64,000 nt of DNA from Syngnathus acus (taxonomy: Eukaryota > Chordata > Actinopteri > Syngnathiformes > Syngnathidae): NCBI RefSeq assembly GCF_901709675.1, contig NC_051087.1, positions 13,997,067-14,061,066 on the forward strand, read 5' to 3'. The stretch's first letter is position 1. The number at the start of each line of letters is the position of its first letter. Shown in pieces: positions 1 to 11,359 of the stretch. The notes below the pieces were generated by a model. It made no database searches. It was not told the DNA's origin and worked only from the letters and a program-made list of their open reading frames with translations. The position numbers and the translations under genes were made by a program.

Positions 1-774
1 GGAAATGGCCCAAATGGGCAAAATAAATCAGAATGTTTTGGGCCCTCAGAAGTATATATTTGGAAAGGCAGCACAAATACATGTTAAAGAAAGTAACATT
101 TAGTCCCTTTAACCGGCTAGGCATTAAGGTCACGTACAATGACCCACTAATGCATGAGCGAAGTCGAATCAAAATGACAGAGGAGGAGGGGTTGTCAAAT
201 AGAGGGATGTATTCAGAGGGGAATTTGTCCTAGATGCTTTGCGATGTTCTTTTATTCTTGGCAAAGGACAAGTGCACATTCTCTCATCAGGCCACAAGGC
301 TTTAAACTGTATTTTGAACATCAGGCTTCTAACACGTGGCCGTAACAAAGAGGGAAAAATGCTATGTCCCTTTTGTCATCATCGGAATTCAGCATGGTCA
401 TTCTTTCTTGTCAATGCAATGCCAGGACCTTAGAGATAATAACCTCAGTCATGAGCCCAAACTTTTATTTTGTTTGTACGCACGACACACAAACAAGCAA
501 AAGCTAATGCTTTTTTTCAGGTTGAGTGCAACTATTAGTCCTGACATTTAAATAATTATCGATACCAAGAACCGTTAACTAATAATGTCATTATATGTTG
601 TAATAGAATAAAAACATGCTTTGAATCATTCTTTAACATTGACTCCAACACTTTTTAGAGGAACAACTTGTCATTCCTGACATTTTGGCATCTAACAGCA
701 TGAATTAACAGCCACACATTTCACTTAAATGTAGCATGTACAACGTAACAAGGCATTTCAATTAGGTGGGATCA
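1..774. other. Intronic sequence, nothing recognised
   Basis: AT-rich sequence with no ORF resembling a protein I know and no recognisable repeat end. It probably belongs to a neurl1 intron, because the downstream neurl1 exons (second neuralized repeat, RING) must lie further left on this minus-strand gene. Confidence 0.5.
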
Positions 775-782
775 GTCTACAC

Positions 783-1156
783 CAGGGGTGCGCAATACTT
801 TGATCGCGATCGACCGGTCGATCGCCAAGCTACTATTGGTCGATCGCGTGATATTAAAATGTTTTTTTTTTTTCCGCACTTGACGCGTGTACAAACAACG
901 GCGCTAAAAACACAACACAAACACGCTAGCTCGCGAGTTCCCTCCAATTGTCAGAACCCTGTTTTTTCTCTTAAACTTAAGAAAGGGTATAAAAATGAGT
1001 GGGGCAGCTGGCCATAGTAAGAAGTATCACTTTCATAGGGAATGGGAGTAGGACTTTTTTTTCACGATGACATATATATACTATAATATCTATGTATCTT
1101 TGTGACTTGGTCATTTCAAAAGTAGCTCGCGAGCTGAAAAAGTTTGGGCACCTCTG
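783..1156. mobile_element. hAT-type miniature element (374 bp)
   Basis: The ends are imperfect inverted repeats, CAGGGGTGCGCAATACTTTG on the left and the complement of CAGAGGTGCCCAAACTTTTT on the right. An 8-bp target-site duplication flanks it: GTCTACAC at 775-782 and GTCTCCAC at 1157-1164 (7 of 8 match). An 8-bp duplication with CAGNGGTG ends is characteristic of the hAT superfamily. The left arm is rich in GATCG palindromes. No transposase ORF is present, so it is non-autonomous. Confidence 0.8.
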
Positions 1157-1164
1157 GTCTCCAC

Positions 1165-3157
1165 GATTAGGTGAGGAAATGCCATAAGAAATAGACAAAA
1201 AAAAAACAGGGCCTCTACAGATTCCCAATTTTGACAAAGAACTTCCCTTTTCTATGCAAGCAAGTTGACCCAGAAGTACTTGGAGAAGTTGTTCGAAGGT
1301 TATTCCTGACAAAGCCTTTACAAAAGGAAAGGCAATATTCCCATATTCCTTAACAGCGAGTATATTAAAATCCACCAATGAAGATTACCATAGTTTTGCG
1401 CCACAGACCTCTACTAATACTAGTAGTCATCTAATGAGTGTTCATCATCCATTTCGTAAAGCATAACTTGCAGTAGTGTAATACAGGAGCTTTTTTTTCA
1501 ATCAGAGTACATGTACAGTATTAACACCGATATCGATACTGGTATAAATGCATCCCTTCTCATCATGAGCATAGATTAGTACCTTTGAGTAACCCGATTC
1601 AAACAGTTACTTTCGCCAAGTTAAACATCAATGTCAGTCAAGTGTATGCAATATCCAAATGATCATTCATTGCCTGACAGTTTCTCCCAGATGTCTCTCA
1701 GAGCTGATGATGCTGGTGAGCTAGTGATGCCAGGACATTTATTACGAGTTGAGCCAATGAATTTCAGACAGCATAGTTGAAAAAGGACATTGCACAATCA
1801 ATGATTAAAATTACAAGACCAGATGTTAGTTCAGGTTCAAGCACTATATCATGATTAAAATCACATCATACTTGATTTTTTTTTCCCTTTCTGTGACCGC
1901 ATTAGATTCTGAAATTTGTTAGGTTTATGGACTTCTACTGCTTCATTAGTCAGACATTCAGATGAATGATTGTTACAGTCTGTGTGCGGCCTTGGCAAAA
2001 AATGGGGTAGGGAAAGTGAATCAAATTATCCCAGCAATCAAGACTGTGTTCTGGTGTTCCTTCAGTCTCATTAATGTTCAGCTCTTTAACCACATTCGTC
2101 TGACTGATATAGGCTGCAGAATACATTTATATACAGGCCAGAAGCACACCAAATGGTCCTCAGTGCCTACACTCTTGATATTATTCTTGAACAATTGACC
2201 ATCTAAATATGCCTCCTGCATTTTCATTCTGCGATATATCTTCAATATATGATGGTGCATTACAGGGTTCTTTCACATTTGGAAACTTTTAAATGTACAC
2301 CATCGTTCTGCACCCTAATCCTTATTTTTTTATGATTATTACTATCTTTATTCTTTATACTTTATCACATTTTAAAAATCAAGAGAAGCCAATCATGATT
2401 TAAATTATGCTTCATTGTTTAGCCCTGCTCCTGTTAGTAAAATGTTGACAGATTCTTTAATGCAGTCGTGACAATGACTGTACTTTTTTTAAATCCGTTG
2501 TGCAAAAAAAATGTTGGGGACCACAGTTTAATAAAAAACCTCACGTGTCATTGATGCACTTCTTCTGTCTTAAATGAATAAAGGAACTAACTATAAAATA
2601 CAAATGGTATTTACTTTAAAGGTGTCTTTGTTCATCTGATATGTTCAGTGGCACTGGCTCGCAAGCTATCAGAGATAAGGTACATTTTTGACAAGTGTAA
2701 ATAAATCGTCAGGGACTGCTGCACTGCGCCTTCATTCATCAAATCATTCATTGTTAAATTCTTGAGGTGAACCACCTTGCCGAAGGTGACGTTTTGTTTC
2801 ATTAAATGGACTCTCATGCTGTTTAGACAAATATTGCATAGCATTTTATGTGATTGATGTTGATGTTTATGTGATTGATATGTTCAATTAATTTTTTGGG
2901 TAACAACATGACAAGTCGCCACTGTCTTGAGGAATTTTCTAAAGGAGGTTGAATGAGAACTTCATTGTGCCATACGTATATGCTTAGTCTACTAATCTTG
3001 GAAGCTTGTGGCCACTCCTGCACCGTCCAAGCCCCACCCACTTGGGCTTTGAAGCAACGCCTGTGCAAAAAAAAATAAAAATTCATAATTTGTTTTGAAG
3101 TTTTTCCTCAACAAAAAAGTACTGAATAAAGTTTAAGTACCGGATCAATAAATGTCA
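1165..3157. other. Intronic sequence, nothing recognised
   Basis: About 2 kb of AT-rich sequence with short poly(A)/poly(T) runs. The open frames are short and resemble no family I know. No repeat ends or structured RNA were recognised. Confidence 0.45.
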
Positions 3158-3958
3158 TACCGTTTTTTTCCATGTATAATGCGCAAAATTTAACGAATTT
3201 ATTGTCCTAAAATCTGGGGTGCGCATTATACATGGGTACAATTTTTTTTATTTTTTATTTTATTATTATTTTTTGACACGTCAGCTATATAAAGAGCGAG
3301 AGTTCACTTCTCTACCTAAATGCGTATTACAGGTAATATTTTATTTCACAACACTTTGCCTTGTTCCTTTCTTCTCTGCTGTTCACTTCAAACACGCCCC
3401 ATACGAACACAATGCTCTCGTATCAGACGCTTGCTCGATCACCTGCTCGTTTGCTGTCACAATGTACCCTACACAAATCCGAAACATTTGTTGCGGCTCC
3501 GAGTCACGACGAGGGGCAAGTTTTGGTTTCCAAGGGTGTTTTTATTCCTCTTCAACTTCTCTCCCATACAGAGCCGCCTTTTTCACATGTCCGCACGTCA
3601 CTTTCCTCTCTTTTCATTTTCACCTAACTGATCGCGGTGGTGCCTTTATGGGCAGTCGGAGAAATCAATGCCAACAAAAAAAATACATCCAGCCTAGTTA
3701 AGAAATCACCAGAAAGATCACCATGACAATTGTGAATAATAAATAAATAATTATTATATATATTATATATATTATTATAAAATTGTGATAAATAACTGGA
3801 ACATCACTCAAATATTGGTGATCCCGTTGAGAGTCTCACATATTTCTTCGCTATCGAGTTTGCTACTGCATGCGCAGTGATACTGACCGGCAGAATAACA
3901 TCCGGTTGTTCCCAAAGATGATCTTTTTTCTGAAATAATTTTACGTTTACGGACTTAA

Positions 3959-4202
3959 GTAACCCGGTCGGGTCATACCAAAGACTAAAAATGGGACCCA
4001 TTGCCTCCCTGCTTGGCACTCAGCATTAAGGGTTGGAATTGGGGGGTTAGATCACCAAATGATTCCCGAGCGCGGCGCCGCTGCTGCTCACTGCTCCCCT
4101 CTCCCCCAGGGGATGGATCAAAATTACACGGGGATGGGTCAAATGCAGAGGACAAATTTCACCACACCCAGATGCGTGTGTGACGATCATTGGGACTTTA
4201 AA
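3959..4202 (+). mobile_element. tRNA-derived SINE, 5' truncated
   Basis: It matches the body of the complete minus-strand SINE at 11002-11294 over its whole length: the GGGTCATACCAAAGAC segment, the CCTCCCTGCTTGGCACTCAG segment, the GC-rich CTGCTGCTCACTGCTCCCCT segment and the terminal ATCATTGGGACTTTAAA. The tRNA-like head with A and B boxes is missing. A purine-rich poly(A)-like tail follows (4199-4224). It sits inside the larger transposon 3160-5461. Confidence 0.8.
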
Positions 4203-4229
4203 AAGAAAAAAAAAAAAAAGAAAATTGGG

Positions 4230-5369
4230 GACGATAAGTCGCACCGGAGTATAAGTCGCACCAGCCATAAAATGCCCAAAAATGTGAAAAAAAACATATA
4301 TAAGTCGCTCCGGAGTATAAGTCTCATTTTGGGGGGCAATTTATTCGACAAAATCCAACACCAAGAACAGACATTAACGAGCAACAACAGACTAAACGAT
4401 ACGGTATGCTAACGTGACAAACACAAACGAGGAGCTGAGAACGGGCCTGACGTAACATTCAGTTATTTAAAAAAAACTATTACATAAATAACACGTTTAT
4501 AAAACCATCTGTCACTCCAATTCATTAAATCCATCGATCGTCCTTTGTCAACAATGCCGTGTGCCGCGCCGCAGTTCAAATTATTCCACAGGCCCATACA
4601 ACGATATATAAACTATATTTTAAATAACTATCACATAAACAACAATATTATCAAACCATTTGTGTCACTCCATATCATTAAATCCATCGATCAAATTTCT
4701 CGTCTTTTATCGATCGTCCTTTGTCAACAATGCCGTGTGCCGCGCCGCAGTTCAAATTATTCCACAGGCCCATACAATGATATATAAACTATATTTTAAA
4801 TAACTATCACATAAACAACAATATTATCAAACCATTTGTGTCACTCCAAATCATTAAATCCATCGATCAAATTTCTCGTCTTTTATCGATCGTCCTTTGT
4901 CAACAATGCCGTGTGCCGCGCCGCAGTTCAAATTATTCCACAGGCCCATACAACGATATATAAACTATATTTTAAATAACTATCACATAAACAACAATAT
5001 TATCAAACCATTTGTGTCACTCCAAATCATTAAATCCATCGATCAAATTGCTCGTCCTTTATGTCATCCTGGTGACAGAGGTCATGTCCAGAGGATATGG
5101 CGCTTTAAAGTGTTAATTACTTTATTTGATTTTTTCTCTCTAGTTTTCATGTTTTGAATATGTTCAAGATAAAGATATCAAAGCATGTGAAGTGATCAAC
5201 TATACTAAAAATAACATGTGAAGTGGTCAACTATACTTGTAAGTAAGTGATGTGTTAATGATCAAGTAAAGATTTGTGAAAAAAAACATATATAAGTCGC
5301 TCCTGAGTATAAGTCGCCCCCCCACCCAAACTATGAAAAAAACCGCGACTTATAGTCCGAAAATTACGG
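4230..5369. mobile_element. CCGT-type inverted-repeat element of the 'ataagtcgc' family, left end damaged
   Basis: The repeated subterminal motif ATAAGTCGCNCCGGAGTATA occurs near both ends. The right end, GTCCGAAAATTACGG followed by TA, equals that of the complete copy at 47521-48315. The left terminus is missing and the recognisable part starts at GACGATAAGTCGCACC. No ORF of a known transposase is present; the interior holds a 176-bp tandem array. It lies inside 3160-5461. Confidence 0.75.
4535..5050. repeat. Tandem repeat, 176-bp period, about 3 copies
   Basis: The segment starting CAACAATGCCGTGTGCCGCG recurs at 4549, 4725 and 4901, exactly 176 bp apart, with near identity between units. 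The related element at 47521-48315 has a single unit, so the array arose by expansion inside this copy. Confidence 0.9.
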
Positions 5370-5750
5370 TATACATGTTTACAGGCTTTTTTCCAGCATC
5401 AACATGCCATTTTTAGGGTGTGTATTATACATGGGGGCGCATTATACATGGAAAAAAACGGTAATAATACCGTTTCCGATCTATATGAATGCGTGAAAAA
5501 AATAACCGCGGTCATACTTTCAAATGCAAAAAAGGAACAGTAGTGCATCGATTTAAAGTCCAACATCATGATATTCTGTCTGGCATGATTAAAATGTAGT
5601 TTTATGACTAATAATTATTCTCATAACTCTACCAATTGTCCAGTTATTTTACTGTCACACAAAAAAGCGACAGCATAAGCTTTCATATAGAAAAAAAAAC
5701 AGACAAGATCTGTATATTCACCGGGAACACTTGACGAGGAGACATTAACT

Positions 5751-6080
5751 AACAGGTGTCAAACTCAAGGCCCGGGAGGCCAGATACGGCCCGCCACATC
5801 ATTTTATGTGGCCCGCGAAGACAAATTGTGCATCAAATTCGTGTGTCATTACTCGAATTGCAAATTGTCTTCACTTTTAAAAATATCTTTTTTTTAAACT
5901 ATTTGACCAGTTTTTACTAGTCTGATTTGAAAACGAGTTATTTGTCAGTTTATTTTGTAGCGTATACTGTGTATAATATGACGTGCTGATACATTTATTT
6001 GGGTTGACAGTCATAATGGCCCTCTGAAAGAAACTGACTACAATGCGGCCCGTGAAAAAAAAAAGAGTTTGACACCCCTG
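5751..6080. mobile_element. hAT-type miniature element ('GTGTCAAACTC' family), copy 1
   Basis: The left end is CAGGTGTCAAACTC and the right end GAGTTTGACACCCCTG. The subterminal GGCCC/GCCCGCCACATC blocks match copies at 20966, 41179 and 49155. An 8-bp duplication CATTAACT lies at 5743-5750 and 6081-6088, with two extra bases (AA) between the left duplication and the CAGG terminus. Non-coding. Confidence 0.85.
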
Positions 6081-6088
6081 CATTAACT

Positions 6089-7624
6089 CACACTGTCTGC
6101 AATTTTAGGGGCAAACTGTGACCACTTGGGGGCAGTCTGGAGCCCTGTTATTTATTCGTTATTTGGGCTCATGTACGAGTTATACGAAATCTGAGAGAAA
6201 AACGATATCCCAAAGGATTTTAATTTAGCCTTTATATATTTGGGATTACGTATAGTCAAAGGAAAGCACAATAATTAAAATACTTCTAATTCTAATTGCA
6301 GTGCCGACTTGACAGCAGGCAGGCATTGCAAATGCCCTTTCTCAAGTGTCTAAATGACTGGATAAATAAAAGTTAAATAAACACAATAAATTATTTGAGT
6401 TATATAATTATTTAAAGGATTCAGGTAAGGATTTGCCTGGCAGTATCAATAAACGCATGGCAAAAAAGCAAAAGACCATTACCCATATCAAGTGTGTTAA
6501 GAAAGCCATTAATTTATCTTTTGCCATCTGAGAATGAAACAAAGAAACAGCCGCATTTTTTAATGCCAGACAAAACAAGAGATGAAAGCAAGGAGAAAAG
6601 GTCTCAGATGTGAACGTACTTCAGATGTTAATGCCTAAGGGCTTATCGGGAGATGGGGAGGGTTTGTGGAAGGTTGTGCACAGAAAAGGGGTGCACAGAA
6701 CCCAAGAAAATGAATTAGTATGCTCACAAAGACAATGAAATGCACCATCAAATCTTTCTATGCAAGCCATCAGTGGTGTTTCACAACCACACGGAACTGA
6801 CCCCCATTTGTAGAGTGATGTCAGTCAGTCCATAATGAAACATGAGACCATTCTTGACCCACATGTAAAATAGCAACAGGGACTTCTGTTGCGCTAAAGA
6901 ATAATACAGTATGTGCTTGGAAGGAAGTAATGCTGAGAAGTTTGTTTCTCTTCCATAGATGCACTCCACTGATTTCTGTCAGACAAAACCTTGGCATCAT
7001 ATACAGAAATTATAAAGCAAAAGGGTAACTTGTGATGTCAACCCTTACAAGCTCCTCTATAAAGATTGTTACCCTCCTGACAGTGAGGTGACTCATCTCA
7101 ATGTGGTCACCCTAATAAACATTTAACTGAACCTTTTATGGAGACTACATGACTGAATGACACATTTTAATTAAAGGCACCTCAATTAGACTGCCTACAT
7201 AGATCCCACTACTACTCTAGCTAGAATTGTGTCAATCAACTCTGTGGACAGTTGCAACCGAATGTGCTATCTTGATGGCACTAATAGTCTATTTTTAAAC
7301 AGTAGCGGGATGAAAACAGTTGCTTTCTAAGGAAAAGAATATAGTACTTGGCACACATACAGTGGAGGGGATATAAATGCCAGGTTTTAGCAATCATAAA
7401 AAATGAGAACAAGATCATTTGTGCGCTACATTTCTCCAGGGAGACAATACCCTTTGGCATAGCGCACCTCAATCACAACAGCTGCGTCAGCTCAGTTGTC
7501 TCATTAAGGCTCAGATGACTAAAGAAAAGTAAAACTGATATAGACTGCCTGAAAATAAGGTGTTTTATTTAAAGTTTAAATGCCTTTTAAAGATGACTGT
7601 GGTAAATGTTATGAGTTATACATG
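6089..7624. other. Intronic sequence, nothing recognised
   Basis: AT-rich sequence without recognisable exons, repeat ends or RNA genes. It is presumed intron of neurl1 on the minus strand, because coding exons lie to its right and the 3' part of the gene is not in the window. Confidence 0.45.
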
Positions 7625-7626
7625 TA

Positions 7627-7933
7627 CCGTATTTTCCGCACTATAAGCCGCACCGGATTATAAGGCGCACCTTCAACGAATGGCCCATTTTAAAATTTTG
7701 TCTATATATAAGGCGCACCGGATTATAAGGCGCACCTTCAATGAATGGCCCATTTTAGAACTTTGTCCATATATAAGATATATACATTTGGCCCGCGGGC
7801 CGGACTTTGGACACGCCTGCTGTAGTGGCTCAATATTGGTCCATATATAAGGCGCACCTGATCATAAGGTGCACTGTCGGCTTTTGAGAAAATTGGAGGT
7901 GTTTAGGTGCGCCTTATAGTGCGGAAAATACGG
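7627..7933. mobile_element. CCGT-type inverted-repeat miniature ('gcgccttatag' family) with an embedded hAT end
   Basis: The ends are CCGTATTTTCCGCACTATAA and its complement, both flanked by TA (7625-7626, 7934-7935). The interior repeats ATAAGGCGCACCGGATTATA and the AATGGCCCATTTTA block twice. At about 7788-7821 lies GGCCCGCGGGCC followed by GGACACGCCTG, which resembles the terminus of a hAT element. The copy at 11360 carries the same GGCCCGCGGGCC piece. No coding capacity. Confidence 0.8.
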
Positions 7934-7974
7934 TAGGTGTATTATTTATTACTTAAACTTGTTTATGCATTTTT

Positions 7975-8082
7975 ATGTTACATTTCTTCCAGCAGAAAAT
8001 TTCCATGTTACATTTCTTCCAGCAAAAAATTTTCATGTTACCAGCAAAAAATGTTCATGTTAAATTTCTTCCAGCAAAAAAT
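7975..8082. repeat. Short tandem repeat, about 30-bp unit, 4 partial copies
   Basis: The unit ATGTTACATTTCTTCCAGCA starts at 7975 and 8005. A shortened unit lies at 8035 and a variant (ATGTTAAATTTCTTCCAGCA) at 8056. It lies just right of the miniature element that ends at 7933. Confidence 0.8.
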
Positions 8083-8803
8083 AGCAAACTATTTTCTGGA
8101 GCATTGTGCAACTGTGGTTTGAAAATAGGTTTCTCAAAGTCGACAATGAATTGTTTCAAATTTCCTCGGCAAATGTTAAGCTGAGTTTGAAAGCAGCTCA
8201 CTTTATCACCATCAAGTGCGTGTTTAGTGTTTTGACTGGATGTGATGGCACTCTTATGAAATGATCAACACTGTTTTGGGGCTTTTTGATCCTTCTGCTG
8301 TGAATCTGTGGAATTGGAAAATATTTAATGGGTTTTGTTTGTTGATTTAGTTCATTTTCTTCCAAATTATTAATTGGACAATCGTGGCATTTTTCTAATA
8401 ATAAAGGGGGAGTCAACTTTTCCTTAAAATGATATGTTCTATGCATCCTGACTATTCTCAACACGGCATTCTGATTAATATTGCATCTGTGGAATATGAA
8501 TTAAGCAGCAAAAAAACCAATCATTTTTCTCTATCTCAGGAGGGGGCTAAGGCAATCACGGCTCCCCTGTTATTACTTCGGTCATGTGACATTCACAAGC
8601 TGTGCTGTGATTGGTTGTTACCCTGAACCCTGAACAACTGCATAAAGACAAAAATGCATGATTCAGAACTTAAAGTTTTAGATCAATTTCGAGACCCAGC
8701 ATGACAACAGTGAAAATTTGGAATCTTAAAATAAAAAAACAGACTTAAAGGAAAGATTGTAGTTAGGTTTGTATTAATTGGTAACCCAGATCAAGCATCT
8801 TAC

Positions 8804-9125
8804 CTAGCAGCTGCACCCCGCGGGTCAGACCATAAACATCAATTAGAGCCCAGAGGGGCTCTGTGGTTCTGACTCCGCTGAAAAACAGCATGGGGGTGGA
8901 CTCGTTTATGCGGTAGAAAACACGGCCCTTCTTGTCAACCCAAAAGGCGATAACATTGCCTTCGTTGGCAAACTCTTCAGGTAGAGCCTTTGCCCAGAAG
9001 CCACTTTGAGACACCAAGTCTGGGCAGGCGTATTTTGGCAAGTTGTCCGGGTTGATCCTGCACGGATCTTTGGACGTAAACCCCAGACGCAGAGCTCCAC
9101 TCCAACAACATTGTTTCTTAGTAAT
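8804..9125 (-). CDS. neurl1: neurl1 coding exon (second of the two in the window): first neuralized homology repeat, distal part
   Basis: The minus-strand exon is bounded by an AG acceptor (exon starts at 9125 after TTCTGTCTTCAG) and a GT donor (exon ends at 8804, CTAG|GTAAGA). It has 107 codons plus one base, phase 0 in and phase 1 out. The protein reads [20 protein letters not shown], then contains [39 protein letters not shown] and [14 protein letters not shown]. From memory this is close to identical to vertebrate NEURL1 and clearly closer than to NEURL1B. The segment completes most of NHR1, the substrate-binding beta-sandwich of this RING E3 ligase, which acts in Notch-ligand endocytosis and at synapses. 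NHR2 and RING are not in the window. No internal stop is present, so the gene looks functional. Exon numbering relative to mammals is inferred. Confidence 0.96.
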
Positions 9126-9545
9126 CTGAAGACAGAAAAAAAGTATTTTTAAATCACTGGCAAGTGGACCAAAATGTTAACCAACAGATTCATCAGTACA
9201 AAAATAAAACAAGACAAATCGAACAAATTCAGATGATGAAAAAAAGATGAAAAAAACAGATCTGAGACAATGTCTAAGTAATCTTGGTTCGATTTGTCTC
9301 AGAGAGCTGAGAGGTCGGAGTTCAGTTGAAATTTTAACTATTATTTTGTCCTCTGGTGCATACTGCATCACATTTATGATCCAAGTTCACGCACCTTTTG
9401 CATGATTAAAATTTTAAATAGTTTGCCTTATTTTTTCTTGATACACTTTATCAAGCATGGTAAATACATTTTCTTTTGAAAATCAAAACATCTTAATATG
9501 AGTACATAAGTATATGAAATATGAGTATTGAATGAATTGGACTAC
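9126..9545 (-). other. neurl1 intron (420 bp)
   Basis: A GT-AG intron on the minus strand: donor CTCAAG|GTAGTC at 9546/9545 and acceptor TCTTCAG|ATTACT at 9126/9125. It interrupts the NHR1 coding sequence between two codons (phase 0). No repeats were recognised inside. Confidence 0.93.
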
Positions 9546-9796
9546 CTTGAGGCGGACCTGCTCATACAAGGCTATGGGCCTGTTGCTGAAGGTGATGGCA
9601 TTGCAGAAACTTCCTTGCCTCTTGACTATCTTTTGGGCAAGGTCCATGACAATTTGGGAACCTTTAGCATTAGGGTGAAAGAGAAGTGGGCTGGCTGGAA
9701 GGGGACCCCCAACACTACCACACTGGATAGGCAAACATCTCTTGGGTTTGTGGTGACAGCGGTGGGATGTGGATGGGAAGGGCCCACCGAGGGAGT
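9546..9796 (-). CDS. neurl1: neurl1 coding exon (first of the two in the window): N-terminal region and start of NHR1
   Basis: The minus-strand exon starts at 9796 after the acceptor TTTTCCTCCAG and ends at 9546 before GTAGTC. It is 251 bp long, entered in phase 1 and left in phase 0. The translation runs from [20 protein letters not shown] through [16 protein letters not shown] and [18 protein letters not shown] to VRLK. The SHRCHHK linker and the FHPxxKGSQ start of the neuralized repeat are signature NEURL1 segments. It joins in frame to the exon at 8804-9125, giving a continuous NHR1. The preceding exon, with the initiator methionine and probably the N-myristoylation motif known in NEURL1, was not found. 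It must lie to the right, possibly beyond the window. Confidence 0.95.
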
Positions 9797-11001
9797 CTGG
9801 AGGAAAAGACAAAACACTCAAATCAATGCATATTATTTACATCACATGTGTAATCACAACCAAAAAAGCATTGTTAAGGCACTTCTCGTATGGACACATC
9901 ATAGCATGTGAGCAGCATAGTAAATCCATCCATCCATCCATTTTCTGAACCGCTTAGAAATAAGTAAATTAGTATGCTGTGAACTTAATCCTTTAATTTT
10001 ATATTGTGTTGGTACATAACTATTTGCTAACTATGTTGTAATTTCACAGACCAGCAAATTTGCACATAGAGCGGTTTTGTTTACCAAAAGGCTTTGCAAG
10101 TCTCCCGAGCATTTACGTTTTAAGATCTACGCCACCCATTGCTATTGGCACTCTAGTCCATAAAGTTCTTGCGTTGGAGAAATTAGTGCAGTATTTTTGA
10201 CTTGTATGATTTCTGGGGACACTAATTACACTGAATGTCATTTTGGGCATTTTTAAAACACACTTGTGCTTCTGTGCTAAACAAAAAATGTTTTTGTAAT
10301 TTCTTATGGCAAAAGGAAAAAGACTGAGGAAGAAAAGGGACAATATTTATTGCTCCGTCCTTTCACTGAGAATAGATTATAAAAATGAGGAAACTGGAAC
10401 ACTGATTAGAAAATTACAAATGTTAAAATATAAGGGTAAAACAAAATAACCAAAGGTACTGTTGGTGTTTATCATGCGAAGATCATCATTGGACTTCAAC
10501 AGATCCTACATTGATGTAGGTGTTAAGTATCAAACCGCTGAAAGTGGTAGTGACAGATGTCAAATGTAGCCCTATGACCATCAAACGGTTTGGCACTCTT
10601 GTCACTTTCTTGGATACTGAAGAAATACAAAATGGGAGGAGAAATTTAGAAAGGACGCTTGAATTATTTTATCCTGCACGGGTATCCACTAAAAACATTG
10701 ATGTGGCCTTTTGTTTTGGCACAGCCACAGGAAAGCAATTGAATTTGGGGCACACGGTCCAAAGCAAATTGAGCTGAATGCATTACCGAGTTCTAAAGAG
10801 GCGCAGCTGCTGTGTGTGAATTCATGTTCCTTAGCAACCCCTTGTATCTGCGCCGCTGTCTTGTGCCGCGTTCTACAGCAATCAGATCCAGTCAAAACAT
10901 GCCTTTTGTTTTACATGACACAAACAAGACCCTTTTTGACATCTTCAAATAAAAAGAAACAGCTTTGTGATGTTATTGTGCTATTTTACAGGCAAGCTTT
11001 A
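9797..11001. other. Probable start of large neurl1 intron 1
   Basis: The sequence immediately upstream of the neurl1 exon on the minus strand. Apart from a SINE tail at 9925-9955 nothing was recognised. About 10795-10860 is more GC-balanced, with GCGCAGCTGCTGTGTG and GTATCTGCGCCGCTGTC, and could be conserved non-coding DNA; this cannot be judged without alignment. Confidence 0.5.
9925..9955 (-). mobile_element. 3' tail of a fish SINE/LINE
   Basis: The tail (CCAT)n followed by TTTTCTGAACCGCTTA is the reverse complement of the ending AAGCGGTxxAGAAAATGGATGG seen in the SINEs at 17019-17170 and 25705-26016. The body is absent. Confidence 0.6.
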
Positions 11002-11294
11002 TCTTTAAAGTCCCAATGATCGTCACATCTGGGTGTGGTGAAATTTGTCCTCTGCATTTAACCCATCCCCGTGTGATTTTGATCCATCCCCTGGGGGAGA
11101 GGGGAGCAGTGAGCAGCAGCGGTGCCGCGCTCGGGAATCATTTGGCGATCTAACCAATTCCAACCCTTAATGCTGAGTGCCAAGCAGGGAGGCAATGGGT
11201 CCCATTTTTATAGTCTTTGGTATGACCCGGCCGGGGTTTGAACCCACAACCTTCCAGTCTCAGGGCGGACACTCTACCACTAGGCCACTGAGTA
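11002..11294 (-). mobile_element. tRNA-derived SINE, near full length
   Basis: Read on the minus strand it begins with a tRNA-like head. The A box is TGGCCTAGTGG (TRGYNNARNNG type) and the B box GGTTCAAACCC (GGTTCRANYCC). It continues through the same body as the copy at 3959-4202 and ends in ATCATTGGGACTTTAAAG. Internal pol III promoter boxes, the tRNA head and a second copy nearby identify a SINE. The family name is not certain to me. It is not a functional tRNA gene: no complete cloverleaf follows. Confidence 0.88.
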
Positions 11295-11359
11295 GGATAA
11301 ATTACATTACATTCCAGTCACACTTGCATTATGAATTGTAGGTATGGCATTCTTGAATA

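Larger units (their letters stand above)
3160..5461. mobile_element. TA-flanked CCGT-type inverted-repeat transposon with nested insertions
   Basis: The left end reads CCGTTTTTTTCCATGTATAA and the right end is its complement (ACATGGAAAAAAACGG). Both are flanked by TA (3158-3159 and 5462-5463), as expected of Tc1/mariner-like integration. ATACATGGG/GCGCATTATAC motifs recur subterminally at both ends. The same element type enters at the right edge of the window (63812 onward, opposite orientation). This copy is expanded by a SINE (3959-4202) and a second inverted-repeat element (about 4230-5369). No transposase was recognised. A short minus-strand open stretch near 3807-3960 is shared with the other copy, but I cannot assign it. 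Confidence 0.75.

Noticed and set aside
977-1378. Minus-strand 133-codon ORF
   Set aside because: Overlaps a hAT miniature and has no recognisable domain, start context or conservation signal.
4535-5050. Repeated ORF MSTMPCAAPQFKLFHRP
   Set aside because: The reading frame recurs only because the 176-bp unit is tandemly repeated inside a miniature transposon; also present at 47.8 kb in the same element.
9528-9911. Plus-strand 127-codon ORF
   Set aside because: Antisense to the neurl1 exon at 9546-9796; the minus strand carries conserved protein sequence and splice sites.
11230-11294. tRNA gene
   Set aside because: A and B boxes and an acceptor-like head are present, but it continues into a SINE body that recurs at 3959-4202; a SINE head, not a tRNA gene.
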